A program made the translations under genes and the position numbers. From contig NC_039492.1 in NCBI RefSeq assembly GCF_003590095.1, forward strand, positions 2,232,001-2,296,000: a stretch of 64,000 bases of DNA. Direction: 5' to 3'. This DNA comes from Trichoplusia ni. Lineage: Eukaryota; Arthropoda; Insecta; Lepidoptera; Noctuidae. Below the pieces are notes generated by a model that was not told the DNA's origin, did no database searches, and worked only from the letters and a program-made list of their open reading frames with translations. This document shows, piece after piece, positions 11,631 to 24,340 of this stretch. Position 1 is the first letter of the stretch. The number at the start of each line of letters is the position of its first letter.

Positions 11631-11940
11631 TTTTATAAGTAGCATATTAATGACTTTTAACCGACTTTTAATAAAGGAGGTTACTCAGTTCGATCGATAT
11701 GAGTCAATTTTTAAGCTGAATGTTCGTTATGAGATACAAATACCTATTGTCGTCAAATCGCAACGGAATTGTGGTTTGTATTTATTTGCGTACGTGACTA
11801 TTCGCGTTTTCCACGGCTTTGGATGTAGACATATTAAAATAAATGAACAGTAATCACCAATTCGCACTGATAATCATTAAATGAAATCGATATTCAGAAG
11901 AAAAATACGTTGTTTTTTTTGTAACTGTTTTAGTGAATAA

Positions 11941-12190
11941 GTACGTATATAACGGTGGCCTTGTGGTTCTGTGTAAGGATTTGTATGGAAGACGTTTCGG
12001 TTCAATCCCATCGGTAAAATATCAATGTGCTTTTATCAAATATTACTCGGTGATACCAAAGATCAATGGCGAAATAAAATATCGTAATGAAATCGTGAAT
12101 ATTGGAATTAGTAATTGCCATCTAGCATTGTGATCAATGGTCCAGTTTTCCTATGTTAGAATAGGCTTCTGCCCAGCAGTGGGACTAGAT
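11941..12190 (+). mobile_element. SINE family D with retrotransposon-tail 3' end
   Basis: A tRNA-like head (GGTGGCCTTGTGGTTCTGTG) has a clear B box (CGGTTCAATCCCATCGG, about 11998-12014). The 3' part has GCCATCTAGCATTGTGATCA, TAGAATAGGCTTCTGCCCAG and CAGTGGGAC. The same 3' blocks occur inverted at 30142-30236, and related body sequence is at 51835-52065. A short open frame over this copy is a translated repeat. Confidence 0.65.
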
Positions 12191-13250
12191 TCGTTTTTAT
12201 TTATTAAAAAACTCTTTGTTCAAGTTGTTATGTATTTTATGTACATACAGTATGTACACGTACAATTAGACATTATTTCATTATAAGTAGGATGTCGTAA
12301 ATATAAATTAAACCTAAGTGTCAGTATGAATAAAAATAATCTGATTCAACGTGTTTCCTGCAATCAATCATTTTCTTTGTTATTTGCACTATTCGGATGT
12401 AATAAATATAATAATATATGATCATAAGAATATGGTTCTGCATGAAGCTTGAGTTTTTATTTTGAATATTTTAAAGAATTTAAATTTCTAAGATTATAAT
12501 TATTTTTATATACACGATGGTTTAATCCTTGTCTGTAACTGAAAGCAGCTTTGTAACTTACGAGTATACATTATGATTGCGCTGTTAAGAGGATTCTCAA
12601 GAAAGTCAAATCTATTTGACGTAAACATGTGCTTTCGGGTTTGTCTCAAATTAGTTTCATAGTTTACACAGCTCGTTTGACAGACTGATTTGATGAAACA
12701 TTTATAATTTTCATGTGTGACTCATTTTGCTTTATGCAGTTTCATTTAAAAGATTTTCAAACTGGCTCCAATCGGTCGCAAAAGCATGCATAACGTTTGA
12801 GTCAACCATCAAACATGTTTGCTTGTGTCGAGAACGCTAAAGCGATAATGCAGCAAAAAATATATCCTAAGATTTTTTAAATGTTCATTCGGAAATCTTG
12901 ATTGCCTAGCTTCTATAAAACAGGTTTAGATATAGTATATTGGTACTAGTACTATTTTTGTACCACATTAAGTCGTGTATGAAAAAAGGCAGTGTAGAAA
13001 AATCCAGTTATGTAGAAAAGCAGGTGATCGGCTAAACTGTAGCCGCGTTCGCACGCATGCACTAAGCCTAAGGTCTATTAATAAAATGCCTATAAGGAGT
13101 TAAAAGAATTATTTTATATATTATACGGGAGGCATTTTGAAATATTTTATCCAGTGTGGTGGGATACCTTAAAGGGCATTTCCTCTGGTTAATTGGTCTT
13201 AGTCGCATACCAGAGGGTTTCAACTATTTCTTAAAGTAATATTAACGCGG
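12191..13250. other. No recognisable gene or repeat
   Basis: AT-rich, with isolated short frames only. Confidence 0.45.
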
Positions 13251-13252
13251 GT

Positions 13253-13305
13253 GTGGGAGAGGGACGGCGCTCTACGCCGTATAGTGCGCCCTCTCGCTTC
13301 CTCAA
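13253..13305. repeat. Short hairpin repeat H, copy 1 (symmetrical core)
   Basis: A CpG-rich imperfect palindrome in AT-rich DNA: GTGGGAGAGGGACGGCGC on the left and GCGCCCTCTCGCTTCCTC on the right, around CTCTACGCCGTATAGT. The loop is itself self-complementary (GGCGCTCTACG against CGTATAGTGCGCC). Symmetry may extend outward, with GTAATATTAACG on the left and CGATAATAATGTTAC on the right. Eight further copies are listed below; I do not know a published name for the family. Confidence 0.7.
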
Positions 13306-16300
13306 CGATAATAATGTTACTTCAATACGAGATGGTGCATCCATTTGTGATGCGCAAGTTAACTCTGTTTGGTTTATTCTAATGAATTATTTGAGACGGA
13401 ATTTGCGTTAGGAATGGGAATTGTTATTTATGTTTGTGCAGCACTTTATTAATAGGTGCTTATTACGGCTAGGCAGAAGGTTTTGCGAAAAAAGAAAAAA
13501 GTGGTATTTGGAGTGTCATGAAAGCTCGTGGTCATTGCAATAGTTCTACCAAAAACCCAACTATACAAAAGTTTTGAAAAGGAAAGGTTTCGAAAAATCT
13601 TATTCATGCAGTGGCCTACATCACAAGAAAAAAATAACTAACTCGTTACTCGATACGCTTAATATCAAAGATAAGTTTTAACAAAACGCCGAAAAGCAGC
13701 CGAGCAGCAAAAGTCTGGATTAATAAATCATTCAGTTTGTTTTGTGTCAGCCCCAAGACAGACGCGAGATGCGGAAAGATAGTTTTATAAATAAAATATA
13801 CGAGAAAAGAACGGAACGTAAATATATCTTGACAAAAGTCGGATAGACAACCCGGTTCAACGGTTCCGCGTAGCATTGCATTGTTACTGATTTTTATTTT
13901 AAAATATGTATGTTTATTTTTAAAAACCTTATTAAAATGAGAACAATGAATTGGATTTTTGTGGTTCTATTATTTTGTTGAAATATTATTAAATTTATTT
14001 TGATGTTCTATTTTTGTCGGTATTTAAAGAATTGCAGTGTATTTTTATTAAAATTTAATTTTGAATCACAAAATCATTTTATATGATTGTTGTTCTATTT
14101 TTGTCATACAAAATGCGAACAACATTATTAAATAAGTTGGTGGCACTTAAGTTTGTCTTATTTTTTTTTAATACAAAGTTTGCCTTAATTTGTATGGTTA
14201 TTATCTACAGTTGTTATAATATTATGTAGTTGACTCTTTTAAAGTGGTTATTATACGTGTCGGTGTCCATGTGTCCATGGCATTTATTGTACCGTCCTTT
14301 TATAAAGACAACAGCTGTGCTGTTGAGTCATGCAAACCACTGTATTATTTCAAACCTTACAGTAACAATTATCATAGTTGTGTTAAAATTATTCTCATAC
14401 ATTTTTGCAGTGACCAATAATAAAATTATGTGGGACGTTTACTTTCTGTGAAGGTTTAATTTTTACAAGTAATTTTACCAAAACATAATTCACTACTATG
14501 TGTCCCGCCTATGGGAAATAGATATCAAAATTAGCTCAACATTGTTTTAACTTATGTCGCTTCACATCAATCCCTCTAAAAGTCCTATTAAAAGTATACA
14601 TAGACCGATATTTTCATCTTTAGATGCCTATCTCCTCAAGTACAACTAAGGTATAGAACCAAGCCCATTAAAGTCTATATCTAGCCCTAAAAAGCCGCCA
14701 TAGCAGGACTTGCAAGCCGATAGGCGTCCGAACAAAATGGCTAGAACAATTTGTTCAAAGAAATAAATACGCGTCGAAGTGCAATCGTTAGTCGTTTTGT
14801 TTTGAGTAAAGAACGGAGATAGTTGATTGTATAGTAAGTATTATTAAAATAATAAATTAATTTTGTTTATTCTTGTATGTTTTAAACTCTGCAGTAAGAA
14901 ATATGGTTTCGGAATGTATGTCAATCATAAACATTTTTGGAAGTAGCAAATTATTGATATTTTTTTTGCGAATTGTATTTTATTTTTAATTTTATTCATA
15001 AAAGATATACAATCCATATTAAATCAATTTATAACTAACTCGAGGAAAATCTAAAACTATAATAAAATCAATTCACAACACAAAACTATTATTTATTTTA
15101 ATAGGTCACTTTATCAAGGAAAACGCTATTCATTTATTGTTTGAACGTGAATGTAAATATCATAGGCATAAAAAAACACCACTATCACCACTAACTAATA
15201 GCTGGCATAAAATAGAAAAAATAAATAAAAAAGAGATTCCAATGCCCAGCCAACTAAATGACCCTTCTTAATGGCACAAAAAAAAACCAACAAAAAAAAA
15301 ACTATTTCAAGTTCTAAAGCAGATACGGTCAATAGCAATCCCTTTCTCGATAATAGTTCGCAGTTGATTCTGAAAGTAATAAATACACGTCTAAGTTGAA
15401 TCGTGTGTCTCCATAATTAATTATTGCGTTGATCCTAGTGACTAATTAGCTAAGCTTTATCTGCGCCGCGACTAGATGCGGTCATTTTTTCCTTTGATAC
15501 GCAAATAGATTCTACTTTTGTGTACGTTTGAGCATTTATAATGTTGGTACTACTGGGCATTTAAAATGTTACGTAATTTAGTTGGTATTTTTTTATTTGT
15601 ATAGAATTGTTTGAATTGAATTTGTGATTGTAAAATTGATTTTATTTTAGATTCATTTAATTTTTTTTACTTAAATTTGTTTAATTTATTATTAAAAAAG
15701 TAAAGGAAAGAATCTCGTGTAAGTAATTTCGCGGAACACATTTTATACTTGCATTTAAAACTATTTAAGTATAATTGTTAAGTTGAACGCACTTACCAGA
15801 AATTATATACCAATTATTATCTATTCATCATAATGTAAAAATACCTGCTATTAAAAACTCATTACAAAAGCAAAGGAAATCAATCATTGTTCTTCATTCT
15901 TAAATTATTTTGTCCGTCAGCAAAGCAATTAACATGAGTATAGAGGAAATTAAAAATGAATAATTTGCCGTTAACGCAAGACTTAAACGATTTTACAAAA
16001 CCTTTTGTAAGATTAATTTAAACCTTGCCTTTTGTTTTTTAGTTAACTTAGTCTTCAATTCAATTAAGCTGTAGATAGGTGAATTGTAATAATGCATTTT
16101 ATTAGACTTTGTTTTGAAAGAAACATTCCTATTTCTAGGCACAGAATCTCAAAATAACAATTTCCTATCGGATAGGAAGTATCTTTTAGTTGTAGTTGTA
16201 TGTTTTTAAGGCGTCTACACATGGACTAATTTAGGAGATGTAATTCTCTACGGTTAGAAAAACATTAAAATCCTATGTTCAGCTTAAACTTACTGCAAAA

Positions 16301-16647
16301 GTGGAGACGATGAACGATTTATCTGGGGGCACGGTAGTGCCCCCGCCAAGACGAGCCTATATTATCTCATTTATGTTTAAAAGAATAATATTCGATACAG
16401 TCGTTATACAGCGATAGTTAAGATAGTAAGATTTAAATATTTAACATATTGACTCTTAGAAAAAAAAATACTAAAAAAAATACTGAGTCAAACTTGTGGA
16501 AATTTGTGGGAAGAAATAAAAGCTATTTCGCAATAAATAGAAAAATATTCAACAAAATCGGTCTATGGAGACCGAAGCTCTGAGGTAACAAACAAACATA
16601 CAATTACAGATGAATTAAACCAAGTCTTTTTTGAAGTCCGTTCATAA
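13306..16647. other. No recognisable gene
   Basis: Short frames on both strands lack domains, and no repeat boundary was identified. The stretch is AT-rich with several homopolymer A or T runs. Confidence 0.45.
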
Positions 16648-16700
16648 CGGTTTACTCATGCGTATTTGTCACGGGGTCGCGATTCGAATCGACCTTTTAA
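16648..16700 (+). mobile_element. MITE G, left-end fragment
   Basis: AACGGTTTACTCATGCGTAT then TTGTCACGGGGTCGCG is the left terminus of the MITE family seen complete at 59050-59176. The interior and right end are missing. Confidence 0.55.
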
Positions 16701-17124
16701 TTTTATAAACGTATAATTTAAATGTAAAGTCAAAATTATATTAAAATAACTGGTTTTTACTGTTAATGCGATAATAATGATTATTAATAATGTTATAAAT
16801 AGTTATTACATCATTTATTATTTCGGTGACATATTTATTTTATTTTTCCTTCTATTATTTTGCATAGTGCTCAATATGTAATTCTAGTTTATGAGAATTT
16901 GATCCTAGTTCATAATAATCATATATCATGATTTTCAGATATTCAAACTACATTTAGGCGTAGCGGTTGATTTTGTAGGATTTCGGTATCACGTTACAGG
17001 TTCGATGAAAATATGTTTTGCTTTGGTTTAATATTAATTTGGATTGCACAGATAGGTGAAATGTAATAATATCTGCTTTACCTAGCTGTATTATTTGATA
17101 TTTTTTTATAGATAACAGACTAGA

Positions 17125-17285
17125 TATTTCCCCTGGCTTTACCCACGTTATCTTTATATATTATCTAGCATTTTAAATCGAATGAAAGTCCTATACATGT
17201 GTATTATTCCAGGCTTTAATCTATCTCTGTATCAAATTCTATTGAAATCCGTTCAGTCGTTCAGTTTTGCGTGAAACAGTAATTA
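17125..17285 (+). repeat. LINE-tail-like dispersed repeat, degraded
   Basis: CCCCTGGCTTTACCCACG, ATCTATCTCTGTATCAAAT, and TCCGTTCAGTCGTTCAGTTT followed by TGCGTGAAACAGTAAT follow the block order of the better copy at 20245-20400. It is noncoding. Confidence 0.5.
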
Positions 17286-17914
17286 TAATCTATATCCATT
17301 CATCCCCTCATTTTTTGTATACAATATTAGCATAAATCATATCCCAAAAATACTAATATATGCTCCTCAAACTACCACGTTGTTATAGTCACCCGACGGA
17401 ATCGTGGACGTATCTAGTTCCACATATTTCACGAGTTATATTTAACTAGTTCGGCACAATTTACAGCCAAAACGTTTTTTTCTTTGTAAACTGTGGATCT
17501 GTGTGATTTAAAACTGTTCCCGTCATAATGTATGGGGTTTAGTGATCCGGTTTTATCTCGTTCCTACTGAATTTGTTTGACATTCGAATATGTATTCTAT
17601 TTTCCTTAGCTATTGTGTTGTTTTTGTTTGACCAGCTACTGTTTTGTATACCTACATATATGTGATATAGGTGCATTAATATGTTTTTGTATATTATGTA
17701 AGAGTATGTTTATATATGTAAAAATATATTTTATTATATTGAGGTGTTCTGTGTAATGAGTTATTATATTGGTTATAAAATGCTTATTGAAATTAAATCA
17801 GTGATTTGGTAAAATATAGTTTCACCTTCCCGTTATATGAATTTTAAAAAATTTCATATATATTTGTTTTTTTACAAACTTCTCCCGCAGTATATAATTA
17901 AATATCCTTGTTTC

Positions 17915-18062
17915 GCGGTTTCACAAACATTGGCACCCAGGCTTAGGACAAGTTTTCGTAGATCACACACATACTCGTCCTAGTCGGGGATCGTACTCGC
18001 GACACGACGCGCACGGTGCGTTTGGCGTGATGATCTCAACCACTCGGCTATCCGTGCAGTCA
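17915..18062 (-). mobile_element. SINE family B, minus strand, head preserved
   Basis: On the minus strand the head reads GGATAGCCGAGTGGTTGAGA and the B box GCGAGTACGATCCCCGACTA. Downstream come GTGTGTGATCTACGAA and CTAAGCCTGGGTGCC. This is the most complete family B head in the window. Plus-strand CGCGACACGACGCGCACGGT is a CpG island of SINE origin and not a host promoter. Confidence 0.75.
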
Positions 18063-18367
18063 AGTATACTATACAATAGATTAGACTAGTACTACACGTC
18101 GATCGTTTAATTGAATTTTAAATCTTTTATTTTAAAGTCGAGTCGAGTTTTTCATTGTCCTACTTCGACTAGCTTAACACGCGATTCGACACGATTTAAT
18201 GCATTCATTATTTTCTAATAGTATTAAAACAATGTATTAATTAAGTGTAATTACTTTTAATTTAAACATAACTAGTAATAACTGTCTTCAATAAAACGTC
18301 TCATTTATTTGTCAAATGTACTAATAAAAGTGTTGAGAATTTGCAATTTGAAAAGACTTTTAGAATA

Positions 18368-18460
18368 ATTGATCTAGTGACCTAATTAGCGCAGACGTTC
18401 AAAGTCTGGTTTCCTGAGTGAATGGTCCGGGATTCTATTTGTGTTTGTTAAAACGTTTGT
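18368..18460 (+). mobile_element. SINE head fragment (family D-like)
   Basis: GTGACCTAATTAGCGCAGAC, then AGTCTGGTTTCCTGAGTGAA and the B-box-like TGGTCCGGGATTCTATTT, follow the layout of a tRNA-derived SINE head. The body beyond 18460 is not recognisable. Confidence 0.5.
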
Positions 18461-19080
18461 TTGATGTTATGTGTGAAGTTTTTTTTAAGGTGCCTTTTTT
18501 AAGAATCGCGTTGTGTGTTTTTTTGCCTTCCACAATTTTATTCAAAACAATTCTGCCAATAATTTAATGATTTGCTGTATTTTATAAGTTATGAGTTATT
18601 TCATAAGTAATTTTTGAATTCTGTCCCTGTACAAGTTACTTCTCCGTTAAAATATTACTAGAAAAAATATAAAAACCAACATTGAATCTTGTACCTCTCG
18701 GAACACGACCTCAATTAATCCACCGTCTGTTGAATCTCCCATGAAAATGAAAGTCGTGGAACACGTGTTTGTGTTTGTCAAACAATGCACGGAACCTGTT
18801 TCACGAAGGTAGGCAGACAAACCCTAACATACAACGTCGTACAAGATAAATAAAAAAAGTATATAACTTTGCCTTTTAAAGTAACCAAAAAGGTTGTGTA
18901 CTTATTTTTGACAGCTGTCAAAGAGAAGTTTATAGATAATTATTACCCGAAATGGACGTGTTCCATTTTTGAATGTCTTGAATAGGTATCAAAAGAGTGT
19001 CTATAATTATTATTGGCCACAATAATTCGCCATATATTCCCTATACGATAAGACTAAAAACAGATAATTAAATAAATAAT
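18461..19080. other. No recognisable gene or repeat
   Basis: AT-rich spacer with no supported feature. Confidence 0.45.
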
Positions 19081-19303
19081 AAATGCGGACAACATCACAT
19101 ACATTGTTCTGAACCCAAAGTAAGTTGCCAAGGCACTTGTGTTATGGAATTCAGATACAACGAAGGTACCACAAACACCCAGACCCGAGACAATGTGGAA
19201 ATGTGAACTTTTACATTGACCCGACCGGGGATCGAACCCGGGACCTCAGAGTTAGCGACACCTTGAAACCGGTGCGTACGCCACTCGACCACGGAGGTCG
19301 TCA
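19081..19303 (-). mobile_element. SINE family A, full-length copy
   Basis: Read on the minus strand, it starts at TGACGACCTCCGTGGTCGAG, has a B box in CCCGGGTTCGATCCCCGGTC, and ends at ATGTTGTCCGCATTT followed by an AT-rich tail. It is very similar to 45528-45749, which suggests fairly recent spread. Two short open frames on opposite strands here (61 and 99 codons) are both translations of the SINE and its flank. Confidence 0.85.
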
Positions 19304-20244
19304 CAATTAATCGAATACTGTTATAGTCAATACAAAAATTCGTTATGGTTATACGTGTTGTGGTCGACTCATCAGTCTTCAGATAATTTGTCAACTAACT
19401 AAAATAAGCCTTTGAAAAAACGTGAGTCTCGGTGTAAAAGAAATACGTAAAACAATATACTGAAAGCGATTATTTATTGCCGATTCAATGCTAATTACTA
19501 AAATTCACAGACTGCGCTTTAACAGAAATTTCTTCGAACATTTAACGTTTTAATTAATTATTATTATTCAATTAAAAACCATTAATGTTACATAGCTTTG
19601 AAGTGAATTGAAAATAGAATTTTTCGATAACCATTGCCAAGTGGTGATAATTTCCAATTAGATGTACATTCAGCAACAAAATTGTTAAACGAAATCGGAT
19701 TTTTGAAAAAAGATTGCATAATTTTAAAATGCTTTAAGCTATTTCTATAGACATCAAATAGAAAACTGGTGTCATAATAGAATAGTTTTTCACAATAATA
19801 AGTCTAAAATATCTTTCTAGCCAACAACTTTTGTCACTGAATGTACTACAGACGGACATAAAAAATAAGCATTTGTAAATTGCACCTTAGGACATTGGAA
19901 TAAAGTAGATCACAATATTAAAGTCCCTAATAGGTCACAAAGCGATTACGAAAGGCGTAAGATGGACTTTACCTCAGGGCGTTAATTAAGAAAAATAGGC
20001 ACAGAAACAGGCAGACAGGTGCGCATTGGACATGCCTTGAGAAAATTGTTACTTCGAAGCTTATATCTATGTAATTTTAAACGAAAGCTCTTACGAAGAA
20101 ATACAGCCTTTTTTTTTAAACACAGTACTTTTCGCAGTTTTAATAAGTTCTCGAAAATGCGGGTATTATGAATCGCGTTAAAATATGTGATGCCTCTCTA
20201 TTTATGTAGAATATTATATAGAGAATCGCGTTTCCAAGAGAACT
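19304..20244. other. No recognisable gene or repeat
   Basis: AT-rich spacer. No domain-bearing frame and no match to the repeat families listed here. Confidence 0.45.
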
Positions 20245-20400
20245 CTTCAAAAGTCCGGGATAAAAATTATCCTATGTTCTTTCTCAAGGTCAACTCTATC
20301 TCTGTACCAAATTTCATTAAAATCAGTTCAGTGATTTTGACGTGAAAGCGTAACACAGACAGAGTTACTTTCGCATTTATAATATTATATATAGTAGGGA
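20245..20400 (+). repeat. LINE-tail-like dispersed repeat, best copy
   Basis: AAGTCCGGGATAAAAATTAT, CCTATGTTCTTTCTCAAGGT, TCTCTGTACCAAATTTCATT and AAAATCAGTTCAGTGATTTT are followed by CGTGAAAGCGTAACACAGAC, GAGTTACTTTCGCATTTATA and ATATTATATATAGTAGGGAT. These blocks make up a very common lepidopteran dispersed repeat tail. No reverse-transcriptase sequence remains. Family assignment is from general knowledge. Confidence 0.65.
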
Positions 20401-21345
20401 TAGTTAGTTAATAGAATAGTTCGTTGTCACAATGCACTCGCTAAAGATTTCAATTCTATGTTCGTTGTGATTTGTGAATGCGTGTTTGTTTACCAATTAA
20501 ACTTAGCTGTCAACTCTAAAATTGCTCAATCGATTATGATGCGGTTTTCACTATTGCACCTTTATTTTGCACACCTGTATTTACCTGGGCTTTTTAACGA
20601 AGTGTCTGTGATTAATTATTTCTCTTTCTCCTTTTTTATTTCATTCCTTTCCGCTCTTTTCATCTATTCCAAAACTCAATTATTATTTTATTTTCGTACA
20701 GAACCAACTTACCAGTCTGTAAAATTAACGTTTCGTTTATTGCGTTCCAGAATTTATATGGCTTGTGTAATAGCTTTCAATAAACACATTAGCACAGACA
20801 ATTGTAATGATTTAAATTTATATAATCTTGTGTTAAACCATGAAATGAGACGTGTATTAATCTGGATGCCGGTTTAGTTTATATTGAGAATTCCGGTGGA
20901 AAATGAGGTAGGTTTTATGCAGACTGGTTTATTTAGTACTAGGCATGTGTAGGTGTGTTCCGATCTCGTTTTAAACTGTTTTTTGATATTCAAGTGAGTT
21001 AATATCAAAATTATAAAGCAAAGCGTTGTTTGCGTTTTGTTTTGTGTGTCTGCCTGTGATTGCAGTTATTTACGTTACTTATTAAAAGTGTTAAGCAGTT
21101 TTGTTTAATCCATGTATAGTGATTGTGTCATACGTTAAAGTCATGCAATTTTTTATTGACTTATATTATTAGTGTGTTTTGTTAATGTCAATAAGGAAAT
21201 TCCAAATTCTGATTTTGCAAATACCAATTGTTACAATCAAAAAATACAAATTAGGTAAACTCATATGATTCAATATCATCTTGACTTTAAGTAGTTAAAT
21301 TTATTCCAATAATGGGCAAAATAATCCCATATCAAGTTCACTTAC
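20401..21345. other. No supported gene; contains a chance 139-codon frame
   Basis: The plus-strand frame at 20458-20877 is the longest ATG-initiated frame in the window. Its product is rich in F, L, Y and I, as expected from T-rich DNA, with no conserved motif and no promoter or splice context. I treat it as noncoding. Confidence 0.5.
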
Positions 21346-21395
21346 GATCATCCCACTGTTGGGCAGAAGCCATAACCCTTTCTTTCCCATGTCTA
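21346..21395 (+). repeat. Solo retrotransposon-tail block
   Basis: GATCATCCCACTGTTGGGCA, then GAAGCCATAACCC, is the same block as the inverted 3' end of SINE D at 12150-12187. Flanks do not extend the match. Confidence 0.55.
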
Positions 21396-21479
21396 TTGGA
21401 AATATAACTACTAAATAAATATATATTATAGTTCAAAAAGCGAATAAAAATACTTCATACATAACCAATAGTAGCTCAC

Positions 21480-21560
21480 ATGATGCCAGTGACGTAGCGA
21501 TCGATGGGAATTTACTGGCTGACGTCATCTGCGCACGCGCCGCTCCCGAACCAGATGTCC
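21480..21560. promoter_or_regulatory. CpG-rich patch with exact CRE (TGACGTCA)
   Basis: TGACGTCA at 21520-21527 is the consensus CREB/ATF site. A half site (TGACGTAG) lies about 30 bp upstream, and a CpG-dense GCGCACGCGCCGCTCCCG follows directly. An E-box-like CAGATGTC follows at about 21552. The composition stands out from the AT-rich surroundings and is not explained by a repeat family I can see. A regulatory role is inferred. Confidence 0.35.
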
Positions 21561-22908
21561 GAATGTTTGGTGTTGTACTCGTGTAATGAATTTGTTTTAT
21601 CTTATTTAATATAATTAGAGGTGAAATGTTAAATAAATAGATTGGGAATTTATGCTAAATGGAGTTGCGGTTGTTTTGGGTAGTTCCTTTGTAGAGTGGA
21701 TTGAACTAGTTTTTTTCTTAGGTATCCATTTTGATTGAATGTTAGTGGTGTTGATGACAGCCTTTATCATTGATCTAAGAAAGTATGGATGAGCCGTTGT
21801 CCAGTAAGAAATGAGTCTAAAAAGGTTCGCCTTAATCTATCTAAGCGATTTTTTTACTGTTATTCACAATTAAATCACTATCTTGGAATCTTCGAAAGAT
21901 TGTTTTTTATATCAAAGTGGTGTAAAATTTTCTTTCTTTGATTGAAGTGCCAAGACGCCACTACGTGCAGTCTAAATAGAAAGCCTTACGAGCTCATAGT
22001 AAAAGCACAGAATTAAACAGAATTATCTAAGTATCAACTATACGATGTTGATGCCATAAAAAGTCACTTTAAGAACATTCTACTAAAACTCCGTCACACT
22101 AAGTCTTCTTGGTTTATACTTTGCGTTGTATTTCGTAGTTTCATATAACAGATCAAAAATACTGGAAGGAACAACTACAAAATATTGTGGATTTTATAAT
22201 TCAATGTATTTTTTTCTGTAACCTCTTTTGCCAGTGGTTAGACAAAGGTCTTCGTTATTTGAGATGCTTAAACATCCCTTCTTTAAAATCAGAACAAAAT
22301 TTTGGTACTGACAGTACTTACACAAAAATAGGTAGGTACCTATGAAAATGCATTTTTTTATTATAGCTAAATCTATTAATATTTGTGCCTAATTTTTATA
22401 AGTCTAAATTTCTTTCTTTCAAAGAATGGTATAGGAAATAGAAGCGCAATAAACGCAAAAAGTATATTCCTTGGCACAATAAATCTGACCTATTTCTTTA
22501 GAAGATAGATTTCAAAACATATTTCTTCAATTCTGTGTAAAGCAAAAAGTATATTATTATGAAGCCACAAAGCCAAGGAAAAAATCCACCGTTTTTCAAC
22601 AATTATCCAAAAAAAAAACCCGCCATTCACGCATGAAACCACAGAACCGCTATTCCGACCTTCGCTTATCGTTCTAACGACATCATTATTTCAAAGGGAC
22701 AAATGTCAAAGGTCATGAGTTTCTTCAAAAGATTGTGACCCCTTGGGTTTCTTTGAATGGTTTATCTCCATTCATACGTAAATATTTCAAACAAACATTA
22801 TCTGTATGAAGGCTTTAAAGTTGACAATGGGTGAATTTCTAAACATCGCATATATATATGTACATTATTTTATTTCTATTTAAAAGGCAATCATAATTGG
22901 AGGAGCAA

Positions 22909-22978
22909 TGTACGGTCAGCAATAAAAATCACTGGACAGAGTATAATGTATGGTCAGCAGTGAAAATGAGTGAACAAA
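22909..22978. repeat. Two-copy tandem repeat, about 38 bp period
   Basis: ATGTACGGTCAGCAATAAAA, then ATCACTG, is followed about 38 bp later by ATGTATGGTCAGCAGTGAAA and ATGAGTG. Copies differ at several bases. The origin is unknown. Confidence 0.6.
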
Positions 22979-24160
22979 ATCTTAAAAACTACTAAATTAA
23001 TTGACAGTTCTGTAATATTTGTTTTTGTTTTTTTTTGTATTATTATAGATGTAAAGTGTTAATTTATTTTTAGGTACTTAAAAATAGTGATAAACAGCTG
23101 ATTTAGGACACTGGTAGCGACTTACACAAAACAGACACAAACAAATACACCAATAAAAAAAAACATCAATTCAAAATTATATCGTAAACATCAATTTATT
23201 TTTCAATGTACAAATAAATGGTACAAAAACAAAAGTATGTTATCAAAAACGTTTTATTATAGCTACATATAATATTTAGCTTATGATACGGTGCATAACG
23301 AAATCATAGATTATTATATAGAATTCCGATAACCGGGTTGTAAAACCCAATGGACAGAATCCAATTTATATCAGTTCATGTATTAATAATACGATATTAT
23401 TTTATTGCATCCAATAAACACGTAAAGTTAAACTATAAATATTGAGGCATTTAACGAGTCATGTCAGGATATCTAAGCCGTGAATTCGTATTAAAATGTT
23501 TGGTAGACATTTTTATTCGTTTCGTTTAAATTTTGAAATGTTTAAATTTAAAATGCATTTGTTTATGTTTTATGTAGGTATAGAAAAGAGACAACCTGAT
23601 AACTTCGATTGACGTTTGAATTGAGCTACGAGTCAGAACAGTTTTATTTGACAGGTTAATCCAGAATCATTAAATGGTAGAATGAACAAACAAGCTTCAA
23701 GAAATATTCTATTATATTTATGCTATCCAGAAAACATCCTGTAGATGAAACAATTGAACTACAGACCAGAATTGAAACAATTTTTACAAACGCGACACCT
23801 TAAAAACAAAAAAATCCCCAAAATACGGCTTCCAGTGTCTCTACATCCATGTGTTGGCCATTTCGCGACATTATGCCACTATTTGGGTCACAGTCGCAGT
23901 ACGATGACACAGGGTGCTCTTTATTGTTCACCTACCCTCTCGTTACGTACCTGCTATATTTCGTGTTATTTTCTTCGCCAAACTTCACTATTGGATATGT
24001 GGGTCAAGATTTTTGAAGGGGTCTACGTGATTTCTGTGAAACTTTTTCTTGACTTGTATTATTCTGCGTTCGGTTTTTGTGGTGATGTAGGTTTTGCATC
24101 GTGTTTCGAACATTAGTTACTTTTCTTTGTGGTTATATTGTAGACATAAAGACTTGAATT
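22979..24160. other. No supported gene
   Basis: A 123-codon plus-strand frame at 23745-24116 has no recognisable domain, no codon pattern distinct from its surroundings, and no promoter or splice context. It is probably chance. Confidence 0.5.
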
Positions 24161-24167
24161 TATTTTA

Positions 24168-24340
24168 AGAGTTCCGTAACCAAGAGAAACGGAACACTAT
24201 TACTAAGGGGCCGCTGTCTGTCGGTCCGTGTTCAGGATTAATCTCATGAACTGTGATAGCTAGACAGTTCTTATTATTACAAATGATGTATTTCGATTTT
24301 TGCATCAATAAACACTAAAAACAAATCCGTCAAATAAATT
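24168..24340 (+). repeat. Dispersed repeat E, 5' portion
   Basis: AGAGTTCCGTAACCAAGAGA, AACGGAACACTATTACTAAG, CCGCTGTCTGTCGGTCCGTG, and CTCATGAACTGTGATAGCTA followed by GACAGTT are the leading blocks of the family, and ATGATGTATTTCGATTTTTG follows. The CGGAACCC...TTGACCGG end is absent. Confidence 0.7.

Noticed and set aside
20458..20877. 139-codon plus-strand frame, longest ATG frame in the window
   Set aside because: The product is dominated by F, L, Y and I as expected from T-rich DNA. It has no motif, signal-plus-domain layout, promoter or splice context.
23745..24116. 123-codon plus-strand frame
   Set aside because: No recognisable family, and composition typical of a chance frame. Nothing nearby supports expression.
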